The notes below the pieces were generated by a model, which worked only from the letters and a program-made list of their open reading frames with translations, was not told the origin of the DNA and made no database searches. A program made the position numbers and the translations under genes. DNA of 64,000 nt. It comes from Ectocarpus siliculosus. Its lineage: Eukaryota; Sar; Phaeophyceae; Ectocarpales; Ectocarpaceae. Position 1 is the first letter of the stretch. Each line of letters begins with the position of its first letter. The DNA lies in contig FN648707.1 in NCBI GenBank assembly GCA_000310025.1, positions 1,020,623 to 1,084,622 of the forward strand. Direction: 5' to 3'. This document shows positions 12,193-24,199 of the stretch, piece after piece.

Positions 12193-12924
12193 GCAGCGGC
12201 GGCGGTAGCGACATCGGTGACGGGGGGAACGGCAGCGGCAGAAGCAGCAGCGGCGTCCCCGGTCGCCGCGTTTGCGTCGGGTGTCCAGACGGCCGCACGG
12301 GCGGCGACGAGGGGTTGGGTGAAATCTGGAGTGGAGCCCCGACGCACCCTTTTGATCCCGGGAAGGCTGAGGGGGACGGACGTGAGCAGCAGCGGTAGCA
12401 GCAGCAGCTGTAGCAGCAGTAGCGAGGAAAACGGTGGTGATGGGAGCGGGGGTGAGGGTTAGATGAAACCTGGAGTGGAGCTCCGACGCACCCCTTCGAC
12501 CCCGGTAAGACATCTTCGCGTGGCGCGAGGAGACGGGGGGCGGTACCAGGGGTGGCGTACCCCTTCGATAGGGGCAGGAACGGGAGTGGCGGCTTCGGCG
12601 GCAGCCGCGACGGGAGTGGCGGCTTCGGCCAGAGCTCCGGCGGCGACACCGGCGGCCGCAGGAGCAGCGACGGGAGTGGTGGCTTTGGCCAGAGCTCCGA
12701 CGGCAGCAGAAGACCGCAGCGGCGGTTTTGGCCAGAGCCCCGTCGGCGGCAGCGGCGACAACGGTGGCAGTGGCAGAGGCGGCAGCAGCGACGTTACCGG
12801 CAGCCGTGTTGGTGCTGGAACTCATGACGGTCGTGGCGGCGGGGGAACGGAATCGGCGGCGATGGCAGCGGTGGCAGCAGCGGTGGCGCCCTCGAGTCGA
12901 CCGGGAACGGGGAGGACACGGTGA
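10695..12924 (+). CDS. Low-complexity gag-like coding region, frames disrupted
   Basis: The reading starts with a charged helical segment (MTERERELEEGAKKAAAEI) in one frame. It continues after a possible acceptor (CTTTCAG near 10889) in a second frame (EEQEFLDSFGLEVERVDVSN). It moves to a Gln/Gly-rich frame ending at TGA 11455-11457, which overlaps an ATG at 11454 as ATGA. The next frame (11454-12398) is a Ser/Gly-rich repeat protein. It includes four copies of a [Y/H]PFDPG-like motif (12030, 12345, 12489, 12558) and GSGGFG repeats. No CCHC knuckle or enzyme domain is present. I infer a degenerate gag or a captured host low-complexity exon. It is not proven to make one protein. Confidence 0.4.
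11540..11945 (+). repeat. GC-rich coding minisatellite in the LTR element
   Basis: Five to six imperfect units of about 70-85 bp encode variants of VPGGRVGAGHRDGRS followed by SGDNSGG in one frame, or Ala/Thr-rich sequence in another. A diverged unit recurs near 12256-12300. All three forward frames stay open over long stretches, so the coding frame cannot be settled by openness alone. Confidence 0.75.
12134..12190 (+). repeat. (CAG)19 trinucleotide repeat
   Basis: Nineteen uninterrupted CAG units are followed by CCGCAG. In the frame open from 11454 this encodes poly-Ser. The other frames would give poly-Gln or poly-Ala. Confidence 0.9.
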
Positions 12925-12959
12925 CAGCGACGACCTCACCTTGTTACAGCCAAGTGGGA

Positions 12960-14294
12960 AATCATGTGAAACGTTCACGACTTTGTTCGGTTTTGTGAGC
13001 AGGCATGGACGTTTTAGCTTCGCCGTTTGGCTTCGTATTATTTTATTTTGTTCTGTTTTTCCCTTGCAAGCGCACCGTGCACTTTGATGCAGAAAAGACG
13101 TGTGCCACGGCGTGTGCGCAATTTTTTTTTTCTGCACCTGGTTTCATGATAATAAATGTACGCTGCGACAAGATAAGCATTGATTGCCACAACCTGTGGA
13201 ATAGGAAGCAGCACGTGGGTATTTGTTTTTTTCCTTGGTTCTTGGTATATTTTCAGTCGCGTTTTACCTTGTAGCTGAATCCTTCATACTATTTCCGTCT
13301 TCTTTGGAGGGAGTACGTTCGGTCAGCGTTTTGCACTTGGGGTGTTTCTTTTTTTTTATGTAAGGTCCTGAGTTAAGCAGTCGCTCTCTGCGGTGTGTTT
13401 TTGGCCGCGCGCAAGAAATGGGATGATAGCGCGTTGTTTGACGTGCGTGAAGGCATGTCGCTCAGGGAGAAGGGTGGCTTTTGGAGTTCTAGTTGCAAAG
13501 ACAGTTTTCATACGATACGAACTTTTTCCGGACCTTGATGCCATGTGTGTAACGTGTTTTCATGTTTTTGGTTTGTGTCGCATGTTTTGCTGCTCTTGCA
13601 TCGAAAATCATGGGGGGGGATGTCATGTATGACCATGATTCTAGAGGGCGTGAGCAGCAATCTAATTGGTTCGTTTTCTGGCCTTGTCTATTTGTGTTTT
13701 AGGTGAACGGCAAAGAAGGGGGGACTGTTGACATCGAGATATTAGCTCGGGGTGAATTTTAGGAGCTGACAGCAGGGGGGCTGTTTGCGTGGATGCTTGC
13801 GTATATTTTCTATCGTTTCTTGGACAACAGCGACGGTACCGATTAGCGGGTGCGCGCTGTTTAGGATTTGGTCCTCGGACACTATATTGGAGGAAGGGTT
13901 TGACATGTATTGACGATTAATGGTTAGGGCCGTTGTGCTTTCCGAATTCTCGTTTTGATTGGTCAAGAAGTTGAGTTATTTTGTTTTGTTTGAGGATTTG
14001 GTGCCAACTCTTTTGAAGTTGTTTTATCCTAGAAATGTCCGTTTTCGTTCCGACGCCTTTCTGATGTAGAACATATAATTGTTGGGTACCTTTCTGAGGA
14101 TGATTCTTTTGTGTCAACGGTTTGAGAATATTTCCAGAGACGAACTCTTTGGATTCGTGAATAAACTGGTGGAGACGCTTTGTGTTGATGCGTAGCCAGT
14201 TTTGTTGAATAAGGTTTCTCAAGGGGTGTTTTTCTATGTTGGCTGATTGCGCGTGCAGGGTTACAAGATCGTACATCGTATCAAGTAGGGGGGC
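12960..14294. other. AT-richer 3' interior of the gag-only LTR element
   Basis: This is non-repetitive T-rich DNA between the low-complexity region and the polypurine tract. A minus-strand open frame (about 13917-14280) encodes a Lys/Gln/His-rich sequence with no recognised domain. I treat it as non-coding. Confidence 0.45.
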
Positions 14295-14580
14295 TGTTTG
14301 TGGTACTTGGATATAAGTCCGATCTGTGCATCCTCTGTGGGGGATACGCGTATGGGAAGTATGGGTGTGAGGGTATGTATGCGGTTGTGGTCCAAGTGCG
14401 GGGCCCCCGGGAGCACACGGCGGTGTGCTCCCGGCACTTGCCTGAGGCTGAGGGGCTTGCGTGTTGGGGTTTGCGTGACGAATATATACAATACACGGTC
14501 CTTTTTCATCTGCTGTTCCTGGGATAACATAGTCCCCAGTCTCAACACCACAGACCGCTGAGGGCGGCAGTGCACTAATA
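14295..14580 (+). repeat. 3' LTR of the gag-only element
   Basis: 286 bp, TGTTTGTGG to CACTAATA. It is nearly identical to the 5' LTR apart from an 18-bp deletion. It carries the same perfect hairpin (14407-14434). It is followed by the target duplication AATCC (14581-14585), where copy A sequence resumes. Confidence 0.88.
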
Positions 14581-15220
14581 AATCCAATGATCAATTTTTG
14601 TAGAAAGCACACGATACATCAAATATAGGCATAACAATTCATAAGAAAATTAAAAAAATATTGGCTTGAAAAAAGTTAGAAACGCATATATATACATGTC
14701 AAAAATACACAATACAATATAATCGTCACAAAATGTGAAGAAGCCATTGACACTATTGTACGCAACGTTTTACGATACTGAAGTAGCGTATAAAATATCG
14801 TTTTCCTATCTGCAGAGTTTCGACACAAAGAAGTAGTATATCTAAGCTTTCAATGTTTCTTGTGGGAAGAATATCCTCCAATTTTACGCTATCTCGCCTG
14901 GTGGGAGCTCCGGCTGACGATCTGCCACCCAAGTTATCCGCCATGATTTTCCGTGCAGATCAGATCGTCCTGTAGATTCACACTGAGCATCACGGCAAAG
15001 GGTCGGCGGTCAGGCGCATGGTCTTGGGGTTGGGGCGCTGTGCGTGGGGTGTTTCAATAATTGGATCAGCAACGGCTGCAGCTTCATTTCTTAAACAATT
15101 TGTCGTTACGAGCATGTCGTTGCTGTTCATTATTGGTACCAATACTCTCCGGGTTAGTCGACCGACGTACGTAGACGATGTCAGTAATTTAGGTAGGTGA
15201 CTATGTATGTACAGCAGCAC

Positions 15221-15890
15221 ATGGAATCCGAACGTTCACAATTTTCACTGATATTCCGATCACCCTCTTTCTCTCACCGAAAGCTCACGATGTCCGCTAG
15301 TCCATGGGTGAAGGGGCCTCGGTATTGACGCCAGGCAGGTGACTTGTTGCGGCCAGAGAAGCTCCCTCGCCAAGACGTTGGTCTTGTACGTGCCACGCGT
15401 CGGATGTGATCTGCTAGGGGGTGAGAAGGGGCGAGTTGAGAAAGTGGCAAAGGGGGGAGAATCCGAGTACGACCAGATCCGATTCTAAAGTCCGCCTACT
15501 TGTAGCTGAACCCTTAGTTGCACCGAACGATCACTCCTCACGACGGCAACACCACATGGAATCCGAACGTTCACAATTTTCACTGATATTCCAATCACCC
15601 TCTTTCTCTCACCGAAGGCTCACGATGTCCGCTAGTCCATGGGTGAAGGGGCCTCGGTATTGACGCCAGGCAGGTGACTCGTTGCGGCCAGAGAGGCTAC
15701 CTCGCCAAGACGTTGGTCTTGTATGTGCCACGCGTCGGATGTGATCTGCTAGGGGGTGAGAAGGGGCGAGTTGAGAAAGTGGCAAAGGGGGGAGAATCCG
15801 AGTACGACCAGATCCGATTCTAAAGTCCGCCTACTTGTAGCTGAACCCTTAGTTGCACCGAACGATCACTCCTCACGACGGCAACACCGG
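15221..15890 (+). repeat. Recent 335-bp tandem pair
   Basis: Units 15221-15555 and 15556-15890 are almost identical. They begin ATGGAATCCGAACGTTCACA and run through GTTGCACCGAACGATCACTCC. They are the youngest units in the tandem block of copy A. Confidence 0.85.
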
Positions 15891-17560
15891 ACCCTTGAAG
15901 CATCACACATGACGAGATTTATTGATAAGTGATTTCACCACCTAGACTAACCCTACAGATCGACACCAAGAGTTGGCAACTTGAGAAAAGACCAAGGCGG
16001 CGGGATAGCTTCAAGACGTCCCTGGCGCCCACTTGGTGGGTGGTCGGTGTTCGAAGCAACAATCATACTAACGCGACAGGGATCCGAACGTTCACTGTTT
16101 TCAATACAGTCGGATGACCCTCGCTCGCTCGCCGGCATCTGGTGTACCTGATACCGAATGACGCACGATGTCCGATTATCTATGGATGATTGCAGCCCAG
16201 CCGTGAGGCCAGACAGGTGTACTTCTTGCGCCTAGAGAGGCTCCTTCGCCAAGACGTTGGTCTTGTCCGTGTCGCGCCTAGGGTGTGTTTAGCTAGGGGG
16301 TGAGAAGGGGTGAGCTGAGAAAGTGGCAAGGGGGGAGGCTCAGACTGTACGACCAGATCCGACTCCAAAGCCCGCCTATTTGTGGCTGAACCCTTAGTTG
16401 CAACGAACGATCACTCCTTACAACGACAACACGGGATCCTTGAAGCATCACACATGAAGAGATCATGATTTCACCACCTGACCCTACAGATCAACATCAA
16501 GAGTTGGCGATTAACAACAAACCAAGGCGGCGGGGCAGCTTGAACTTGGCGTCCGCCGAAAACCTGGCGCCCACTTAGCGGGTTGTCGGTGTTCGAGTAG
16601 TTTTGGCGACAATCATACCAACGTGACAGGGATCCGAACGTTTACTGTTTTCAATACGGTCGGATGGCCCTCGCTCGCTCGCCGACATTTGGTGTACCTG
16701 ACACCGAATGACGAAGGATGTCCGCCTGTCAATGAATGATAGGAACCTAGCCGTGAGGTCAGACAGGTGTACTCCTTGCGCGTAGAGAGGTTCCTTCGCC
16801 AAGACGTTGGTCTTGTCCGTGTCACGCGTCGGATGTGATGTGCTAGGGGGTGAGAAGGGGTGAGTGAGAATGTGGCAAGTCGGGGAGGCTCAGACTGCGA
16901 CCAGATCCGACTCCAAAGTCCGCCTATTTGTGGCTGAACCCTTAGTTGCACCGAAAGTCCAGGACTTCAAATGTTGCACCGAACGATCACTCCTTACGAC
17001 GACAACACCGTACCCTTGGAGTATCACACATCAAGAGACAGATAGATAAGTGTTCCCACCACCCCACGCCCTAGAGTTTCACATCAAGAGTTTGCGAGAG
17101 TTGGCAAATTGAAAACACAAAGATGCCCAATACCACCTGCACTCATCTCGGTAGATACCTACGTGGCGTTCTGCCGGGTTTCGAGCTGTTTTGGCAACAT
17201 TCTACCAACTCAACATGGGATTCGAACGTTCACTGTTTTCATTACAGTCCGATGGCGCTCTCTCTCTCTCACCGACGTTTCCTTGACCTGCCACACGGCG
17301 GCGTACGATGCCCATCAGTCCATGAACGATACGTCCTCGGTCTTGACGCCAGACAGGAGTACTCGTTGCCCCCAGACGGGCTCGTTGAGGTGTCGTCGTG
17401 TCCGTGTCACGCCTCGGAAATGATTTTTTTTAAGTGGGAGGGAAGAGTGAGTGGGTACGTGGCACGTACTATGACCAGTTCCCGCTGGAACTCCCGCCTG
17501 TTTCTGACTTAACCCATACCAGATGCCGAAATCTCTCGTTGACTCACGTTTCGTGCAATA
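15221..17560 (+). repeat. Tandem-repeat block in copy A
   Basis: About five units of 335-590 bp are each marked by GGGATCCGAACGTTCAC (near 15221, 15556, 16079, 16628, 17217). Then come CCAAGACGTTGGTCTTGT, GGGGGTGAGAAGGGG and GTTGCACCGAACGATCACTCC. The longer units also contain CAAGGCGGCGGGACAGC and TTGGCGTCCGCC, which resemble the right end of the hAT-like element at 37945-38835. No coding function was seen. Confidence 0.8.
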
Positions 17561-18599
17561 GTTCAATGCCGAGTGTGGACAAAAGGCTGCCGGCTGCCTA
17601 TTGTCAGACCACCGAGTGGCTCGATTGTGTGTGCCTGAATCCCGGCACTTTTGGAGACGTGTGGGGCGCTGTTGTTGTTGCTGGTAGTTTGTGGTGATGA
17701 TGTTGGTGTTGGTGATGGTGTGGTTGTTTGGCTCTACAGAAAGCCGTTCAGACCCCTGCTCAGTACCGCACTATTCTAACCTCCATTAGGTGGGCGACTT
17801 CCTCAAATGGTCAGATGTTGCAGATGGCATATCGAACATAAACGATCGAAAAATAGAGAGCCCACCGCCTCTCTTTGATAGTGGCTGCACATGGTAGCCG
17901 CAGCCCTGCCATTTTGTCTTTCCGTGGCTCCAAATACAACTGTCGGTTTCAGGCAGTATGGGAGCTCGAATGACTCGTTTCACCAAATCACCATCTCCCA
18001 AATCCCCACCCGTTTGCCGCCGCTCACTCCTGTTTCTCGCGTTGTCTCAGTCACCCGCTTCCCATACTTTCCTCGTCGTATGGGCAAACGCAACGTGCTC
18101 CGTGTCGTCACGACCCACAAGTAGTCACCGTCTCCATCAACATAGGTAACAGCCAAGTAAATGCGCGGCAACCACCAATCCAGCAGCGTCAAGTACACCG
18201 CCGTTGTATGGGAACAAAGGTTGGTCGGAACAGCGAGCTTGCCCGCAGCCAACCTTGCCCGGAATGTGTCGGAAAAGCGAGCTTGCTCGCGGCCAACCCT
18301 TTTTCCTGGAACGCGTCGGAGCTGCTCAGAATGTGGACGAAAACAAGAGTGTTGATGGTATATGAACTTGCACTTTATCCTGCATCGGTCGGGAGTGTAG
18401 GATGCCTGAATTTCGAGGAAGTGCCTGATGATGGGCGGTCTTGGGGGTCAGCTGTTATGGGCCCGGAACGCAGCATGCTTCAATTGTGAGGGGTCCTGCC
18501 TGCCATTAATGCGAAAACCGCTGGCACCCCGGCCTGTGTTGCTGGCAACCCGACCGAGGGGGACCGTGGTTGCGTTAAATCTCTTGCAGGTCAGCTGCT

Positions 18600-21500
18600 T
18601 TCCTCGATTGTTTGTGGCGAAGAGTCCTTTCCTCCTTCGTACCGCCGGGGTATTTATGTATACGGGGGCGCTAACTGGGCGGTCGCCCTAGGGATTGGGT
18701 GCGTTAGAATGTTCTGGTCGAACACTCGGTAGCAGCCGTGCCGGCCTCGATGTGTCTGTGACGATTCTTTTGCCTACGGCCATCCGTTCATCCTCTCCCC
18801 CGCATGCTCAATGAGTACTCGTGTGTGGGGGAGTACTCCTGTTTTGCGTGCCTTACCGGTTTGACCATTGACGACGCGTCCTCATGAAGAAGGAGCTGTA
18901 CTCATGTGGGGTGGGCGGTGAATGTCATTTGGGTGAGGAGAGCAGCACCGGGTCCGACTTCGTCCGTGCTTGTCGCCCGTAACCTGGCGGGGTACCCCCC
19001 CTTGTTTTTTCGCGCTACGCTCGGTCGAGGGAACGTCATCGCTTTGCTACCACCCTGCGCAAAGGACGGCCACGACGCTCGCAGATTCGAAATTAACGTG
19101 CCTCCCCAGGTTGTTCGTTCCTGTCGTTCGTTTGTTGTATTTCATATGTTTTCCGTTTCTTCTTTGATGTCTCCCATTCCGCTCGCGACGCCCAATGTAC
19201 ACCGTCCGTAGCGACAGCACACAACCAAAGGACACACCCGGTGTTGGTGCGGCCGTTGTATGTGCGGCTGTTGCTTGTACGGCTGTCACGTTTTGTCGAC
19301 GGCCAGCCTAGGCCTTCGGCATCGTTTCGGCGTTTGCGACAGCACGGTCCTGCGCTTCAGGCTGCATGGTATGGTCCAATCTTCTTTCCAGGTCAACTCG
19401 GAGCCGGTAGCAATACGCGGGTGTTACTCTACCGATCTTGCGCACCGCTCCGCGGTAGGCAGGAGGTAGTCACGCAATCCGTGCTCGGTGTGGTCCTTTG
19501 ACCACCAAAGTATGGGGCGGATACTCTTTGCCGAAGAAGGCAACGTCCTCACAACAACCCACGCCGGTCGACGGAGTGTCCACTGGGATTCCTTTTCGTC
19601 GTTAACCGTCCGGCGTCCTCGTTGTTGGCTGTACCTTCCCATATTCATCCACTCTTATCATGCGTGCGTCCAGGTTGAGTCGGATGCGTGGCTCGAGCGC
19701 CTACATCGTCGTCTCTCATGTGGGTGCACCCGGCGCTGCTCCTTCCGCCGCCCTTGCTGTCTGTCAAGGAAATCGAGTGGGCGCACACACTCTCGGTGAC
19801 CGTCGCGCCAACGTTACTCCAAGCCTGCAAGACGACACGAGGAACCCAGCGTCTGCTCCACAGGATCAAACTCCGTGGCACGCTCTTGGGTGCCGGAGGG
19901 AGTAACCCATGCCAGGGTGGCGGCAGAAACATCATCCCCAAGGACCATCCGTGTAGCGACACGCTCGGGTCTGACTTGCAAGATGGCATGCATCGGATAA
20001 TCAATCTGTAGATATGACTCGATCTTTGGCGAGTACCGCGGGCGGTCTCCCAACTTTCCATTCTTACAAGCTCAACTTCCGGGGATGGTTTCGCGAACAA
20101 CCGCGGCCTCCCAGCGGTCAACGGTCGTCGACACCGCGATCCTGTCGCCTGTCAATCGCGGGTGCATCGCTAAAGTGGTCGAATGTCAGAAGACCGGGAA
20201 GTCTCGTGCATCCCTGTGTTGCAACAGCTCTGACGGTGGAAGAGCCCATCAAGCCGGGCCTTGTGGCCGACTTTCGGCCGCCGGTCACCCAACGCACCAC
20301 GGACGATATTTGGCCCTCCATGATGTTCCGCGGTGCGCGTCCCGCTGACGTTGCGTCAGAAGTTTCCTCCATGACCTCTCTGGAAGGCGCTTCCGCCTTT
20401 CCTCACTGTTCGTGGTGAACCCCTCTTCGTGGCCGCATTTTGGGCCTTTCCCACGGCGACGTCTGGTGTGTGCTGCGTTTCACGTTTTTGCTGAGTATGC
20501 ATGAGAAAAAGCAGCGTGTTGAGCTCTATGTACCAAGTAGAACAGGGCGGGGAGACCCGACCCAAGTATCCGCAACGCTTACTATCACTACTGCCAGGCC
20601 ACCCTGGATTGCGTTGTTTCCCGGGGTGATGTTTCGCACATATGTTGATTGAAGATGGAGATGATCCAGGAGTGTATTGGGTTTGGGGGTGCACCGAGTA
20701 GATGCGGGGAGGACACCAAAGGATGGCAGCGGGCAACTCGTTTATGGCTAGGTAGAGTTGGGTGCTCATCGTACGATGGTGGACGAGTTTACCTTTCCCA
20801 TGGTATATTCGCTGATCCTGACATCGAATCCTTCGGTTCCCCAGTAGTCTGTACCCCCCCTGCCTGTTGTCAGGTTAATAGTTAAAAACGCCAAAGGATG
20901 CTGGCTGTTGCAAGCGCGTCCGGTCGTCCCCAGGGGCTTCACGTCGCCCGAACCGTCGGGGGTGATAACTGTCACCACTTGCTTGGATAAACCGGCTTCC
21001 CGGCCGTGTTGTTCAAGTGACGCGGTGGGCTGTCGTTTCGGGGTACGAGTAGACGGAGGAGAAAAGTAGGCCACCCCCTTGCCTTTAACTTCATCGGGCA
21101 TGTGTGTGGTATGGGAGATACACGAGGTAACGTTGGAAACATCGCTTGTGCCTGCGTTGGAGAAACTTGTCGACATGCTCCCTTTCTCAGCGTACCCCGG
21201 AGATTGGTACGGAGGCCACGGGAGGCCGCCAACAATAACTCCGTTGCTGCTCTAGAAAATGATCCGCGGCAACACCCAGTCCGCGCGACCTTTGACACAG
21301 TGCCAAGCATGAACGCTTGCTTCGGGGACGGACTGAATAATGGGTGTATTCTGCTTTCGGGTTATAGAGAAACTTTACCCTTCTGTCACGCGAACGTTGC
21401 TGTCTGTTTGTTGTCATTGTGAGGGGTGATGTATGGAGGTTAATGAAAATTTGTCAAAGAATCTGTCAATCCCAGGTCGCTGCGTCGGTCGTTGAATTGA

Positions 21501-22277
21501 CCGTTGGGGTCTGCATAATATCGAGGCTCATAATATTGCCGCGAAACTAACAGATTAGCTGGGAAATATCGGGCAGTACGGTATCCCAGATGAAAACCTG
21601 TGCTCGACGGTGGCGAAATATATCGAAAATTTCCTCGACTCGAAACTGACGTGTACTATCTGCATGTGCCACTTTTAACTGATCTGCCACGTTGGTTCAT
21701 CTCTAGTCTATGCACTTTAGACATCAAGAGCGAAAAGTGCACCTACCTGCAGGACGGGCAGTTGGCAATTGTTTGTTACATACGATTGTTCTACTGCAGC
21801 AGAGAAAAAGCCACCGTTCGCCACCTGGCAATTATTCACGCCAGTGCTGAAGTCTTGCAGGAAACACAGAGGCAACTTACATGCCACGGCGCCGTGTCAC
21901 GATATAGACAGACCTCCCAATGCCCTTGTTGTTGCCCGAACCACGCTGCTAGAGTTCTCGAGAATAAACACTAGCCCTTCATCCTCGACGGTGGTGGGAT
22001 TCCCCTTGACCAACTCTAACCACAGTTGTCACAACACCCGCCAACAGGCTTCGAAAGCGCCTGACAGTCATCAGCCCAGCACACAAAAAACATGAGCACC
22101 ATTTTCAGCTTTCACGTTCGCCTTCAAATGGCTTCTCACCATGCACGGATCATGGATATAATGGGGCCAACTCGCAACCAAGCACACTCGATGCTTCCCG
22201 CGCAGCTCCAAGAGCAAAGCACCATTAACGAACAATTCAGCATCCCGAGCCTTACAGTCCCCTTAATTCCCTCGCTT
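18600..22277. other. Unassigned region between copy A and the PHD fragment
   Basis: No protein family was recognised. Minus-strand open frames at 19814-20053 and 20118-20372 have balanced composition and could be exons or remnants of a mobile element. Neither has a diagnostic motif or an obvious splice chain. The remainder shows no repeat or RNA gene that I can support. Confidence 0.35.
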
Positions 22278-23073
22278 TCAATCACACATCAAACTGTCCT
22301 GTCGTAACGGATCGAAGGCAAGGGCGCAATTCCTCAACGAAGTGTCCAGGCTTGCACGGGCAGCGTCTACCGCCGTGCGGGCGGGCCCGAAGCAACCAGC
22401 TGCCGCAATATCCCTAAACCCCGCTCTGGCAGCATCAACGAGCGCCTTCGAAGAGGCCATGACAGCGCGAAAGGCAGCGGCGTCGGCGTCGGCTTGTTTC
22501 GTGTGGACGACGGTTCTCGCGGTTTGCTCGGCCAGCGTATTGCGCCGTGCGGTGGCCCCTGGCGACTGGTCACAGCCGGAGCAAATCCAGCTGCCCGCGG
22601 GCACGACTTTTAGGTTCACGCAGGCGGCATGGAACCCTGTCGTTAAACGTTGTTTCGGGGAGAAAGGAAACAAATAGAAAAATGCGGAGGCGAAGTGGAG
22701 GTCAGCACCAAGTATACCACCAAATCCATACTGCCGATCGACCAACAATTCTTGCAATATAGCTACAGTCGGCAACCTGGCCTACGGCAATGGGGCTACG
22801 GGTGACAGTAGCAGTCGTCTGTGACTGGCTGGTTTCGAAACCCAACCTCCACCTTGACTGTAAGCCGAACCTGACCCACGGACGTGAGCAGCCAAGGAAC
22901 GGTTTTGGTAATGTATGCATGTTGATGTACTTATTTATTGATATTGTACATCCCACAAATACGACCCGAAGGGGCACACGTGAGTCCTGACAAGTGCTGA
23001 CGATCCACATACCCTTGCCGCATGCGCCGTCACAGTAGACCAGTACGCCTTCCTGGTGGCAGTTGTGGCAACG
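22278..23073 (-). CDS. PHD-finger protein, 3' exons only (partial model)
   Basis: Two minus-strand exons join in frame: 23013-23073 (donor GTATGT) and 22278-22636 (acceptor ACAG, ending in TGA). Together they encode a complete C4HC3 PHD finger. It comprises CHNC, then CDGAC, then GFHAAC, then WICSGC, with Cys/His spacing typical of the family apart from CxxxC at the third pair. PHD fingers read histone H3 tails or other chromatin marks, so a nuclear role is likely. After the finger comes an Ala-rich helical tail of about 85 residues ending LMCD. Upstream exons are missing from this model; a candidate lies at 23975-24094. The gene may be intact or a fragment, because it sits among repeats. Confidence 0.65.
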
Positions 23074-23974
23074 CTGTCAAAAGGTACACGTAACCAAGAC
23101 ATCAGGTTGTAGGAATTGAGCGCGACATTGTGATGCTGTGGGCTTCATGTGCAACAAGCTTTGCGTGGATTGTATGCCAAACGCTAAACGTGTATCTGGC
23201 CCATAGCGCGGTACGATTATTCCAGCGTGTATTCATCTTGGGGCAAGCGGAGAGCACAACTTGTCTTGAATGTGCTGCATGCATGTCGAACACCCCTGCT
23301 TCATACTTACCTCAAGTCTGTCGCGCCTGTGGGTGTCATGTTGTCCGGGGGACAACAAGGGGGCGCCCCAAATTCAACAGGCAGGTATAGAACGTGCCAA
23401 GACGCAATCAGACCGGTGACAAAGAGACGGGACGGCCACAGGAGGGGGGCGAACCACAAGGATTACGGGCGGATATCTAATATCGAGTATGCAGGAGCAA
23501 CCGTCCGCCGGGTGGCGGCCCATTTGGCCTACTGTAGATGCGACGATCGATTTTGTCCAATCTCGTACAGAGCAAAGAGAGGAGATTTCGCACTTTTCTA
23601 AGCAGACGGGATTCGAAAATTTGAAACAGAACAATGAAGGCGTACCATCTTCGTCTGTGGGATAGTGTTCAGAACGCCGGGATTGGATGAGATGACACGG
23701 ATTACACAGAAAGGCACAACCGTCGCCTTTTCAAGATGAAACGCCGCAATAATCTACGGCCACAATTCAAGAAACTTTGTATAACAGGCCCCGGACTCCG
23801 GAGTCCCGTCTTGTCTCCTGGCGATAACCGGTGTTTCTTGTTACTCTCCACCTGACTATTTAGGTTTTGGGCGGCGGTGATCGAGCGCAGGAAGGCATAG
23901 CTCAAACCTTCCCAAACCCTTCCCCGCCACCACCATCGACTTTGAATATTGCGACGGTTCCTCAGTTTGCTCAC

Positions 23975-24094
23975 CTCGCAGTCTCCACCACTTTGCCGTA
24001 CTTGTTCGAGCCTTTGAGCTCTAGATACGCCGGATCGATCTTCCACCCACTGTAGTAGTGGGTGCTGCACTCCCCAGCAGTGCGCGTGATAGAC
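23975..24094 (-). CDS. Candidate internal exon upstream of the PHD exons
   Basis: A 120-nt open segment is bounded by a good acceptor (GACTCTCAG) and donor (GAG|GTGAGC) on the minus strand. One frame encodes a plausible globular piece ending in GSNKYGKVVETAR. Its phase does not join directly to the PHD exon at 23073, so another exon would be needed between them. The family is not recognised and this may be chance. Confidence 0.25.
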
Positions 24095-24199
24095 TGAGAG
24101 TCGAAGCGGCATTGGCGTACGGGTAGAACGGGGAGGTTTAACGTGCGGTGGGTTTAGTGAACGCTGGCAGAAATGCACCATGCGCGTCGTCATGCTAGT

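Larger units (their letters stand above)
10348..14580 (+). mobile_element. Non-autonomous LTR retrotransposon (LARD-like)
   Basis: Direct LTRs (10348-10651 and 14295-14580) flank a 3.6-kb interior that has no protease, integrase or reverse transcriptase. A polypurine tract (AAGTAGGGGGG, ending just before 14295) directly precedes the 3' LTR, so the element reads on the plus strand. The interior codes only for low-complexity, Gln/Gly/Ser/Ala-rich sequence in shifting frames, a minisatellite and a CAG run. It would need enzymes from an autonomous partner. The LTRs differ by an 18-bp indel and about four substitutions, so insertion was fairly recent. It sits inside long repeat copy A. Confidence 0.88.
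8728..18590 (+). repeat. Long dispersed repeat, copy A
   Basis: This stretch is collinear with copy B (about 27012-41000). Excluding its LTR-element insertion (10348-14585) it is about 5.6 kb. The first part (8728-10347) matches copy B at roughly 97-98 percent by eye. The middle (14880-15200) is about 95 percent and the distal end (17.9-18.6 kb) about 80 percent. It contains a tandem-repeat block (15221-17560). Short open frames are shared between copies, but copy A has a stop (near 9880) where copy B is open. No known transposase or RT was recognised, so the element type is unknown. The ends are estimated from loss of similarity. Confidence 0.75.

Noticed and set aside
11817-12347. Long Ala-rich minus-strand frames opposite the gag-only element
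   Set aside because: They are the complement of GC-rich trinucleotide and minisatellite DNA, where all six frames stay open. The polypurine tract and LTR order put the coding strand on plus.
15221-17560. CRISPR-like array
   Set aside because: Units are hundreds of bp with no short direct repeats separated by unique spacers; they are satellite repeats in a eukaryotic genome.
23295-23330. Start exon for the PHD gene (ATG ... GAG|GTAAGT)
   Set aside because: The donor is good, but its phase does not match the PHD exon at 23073, and no connecting exon was found.
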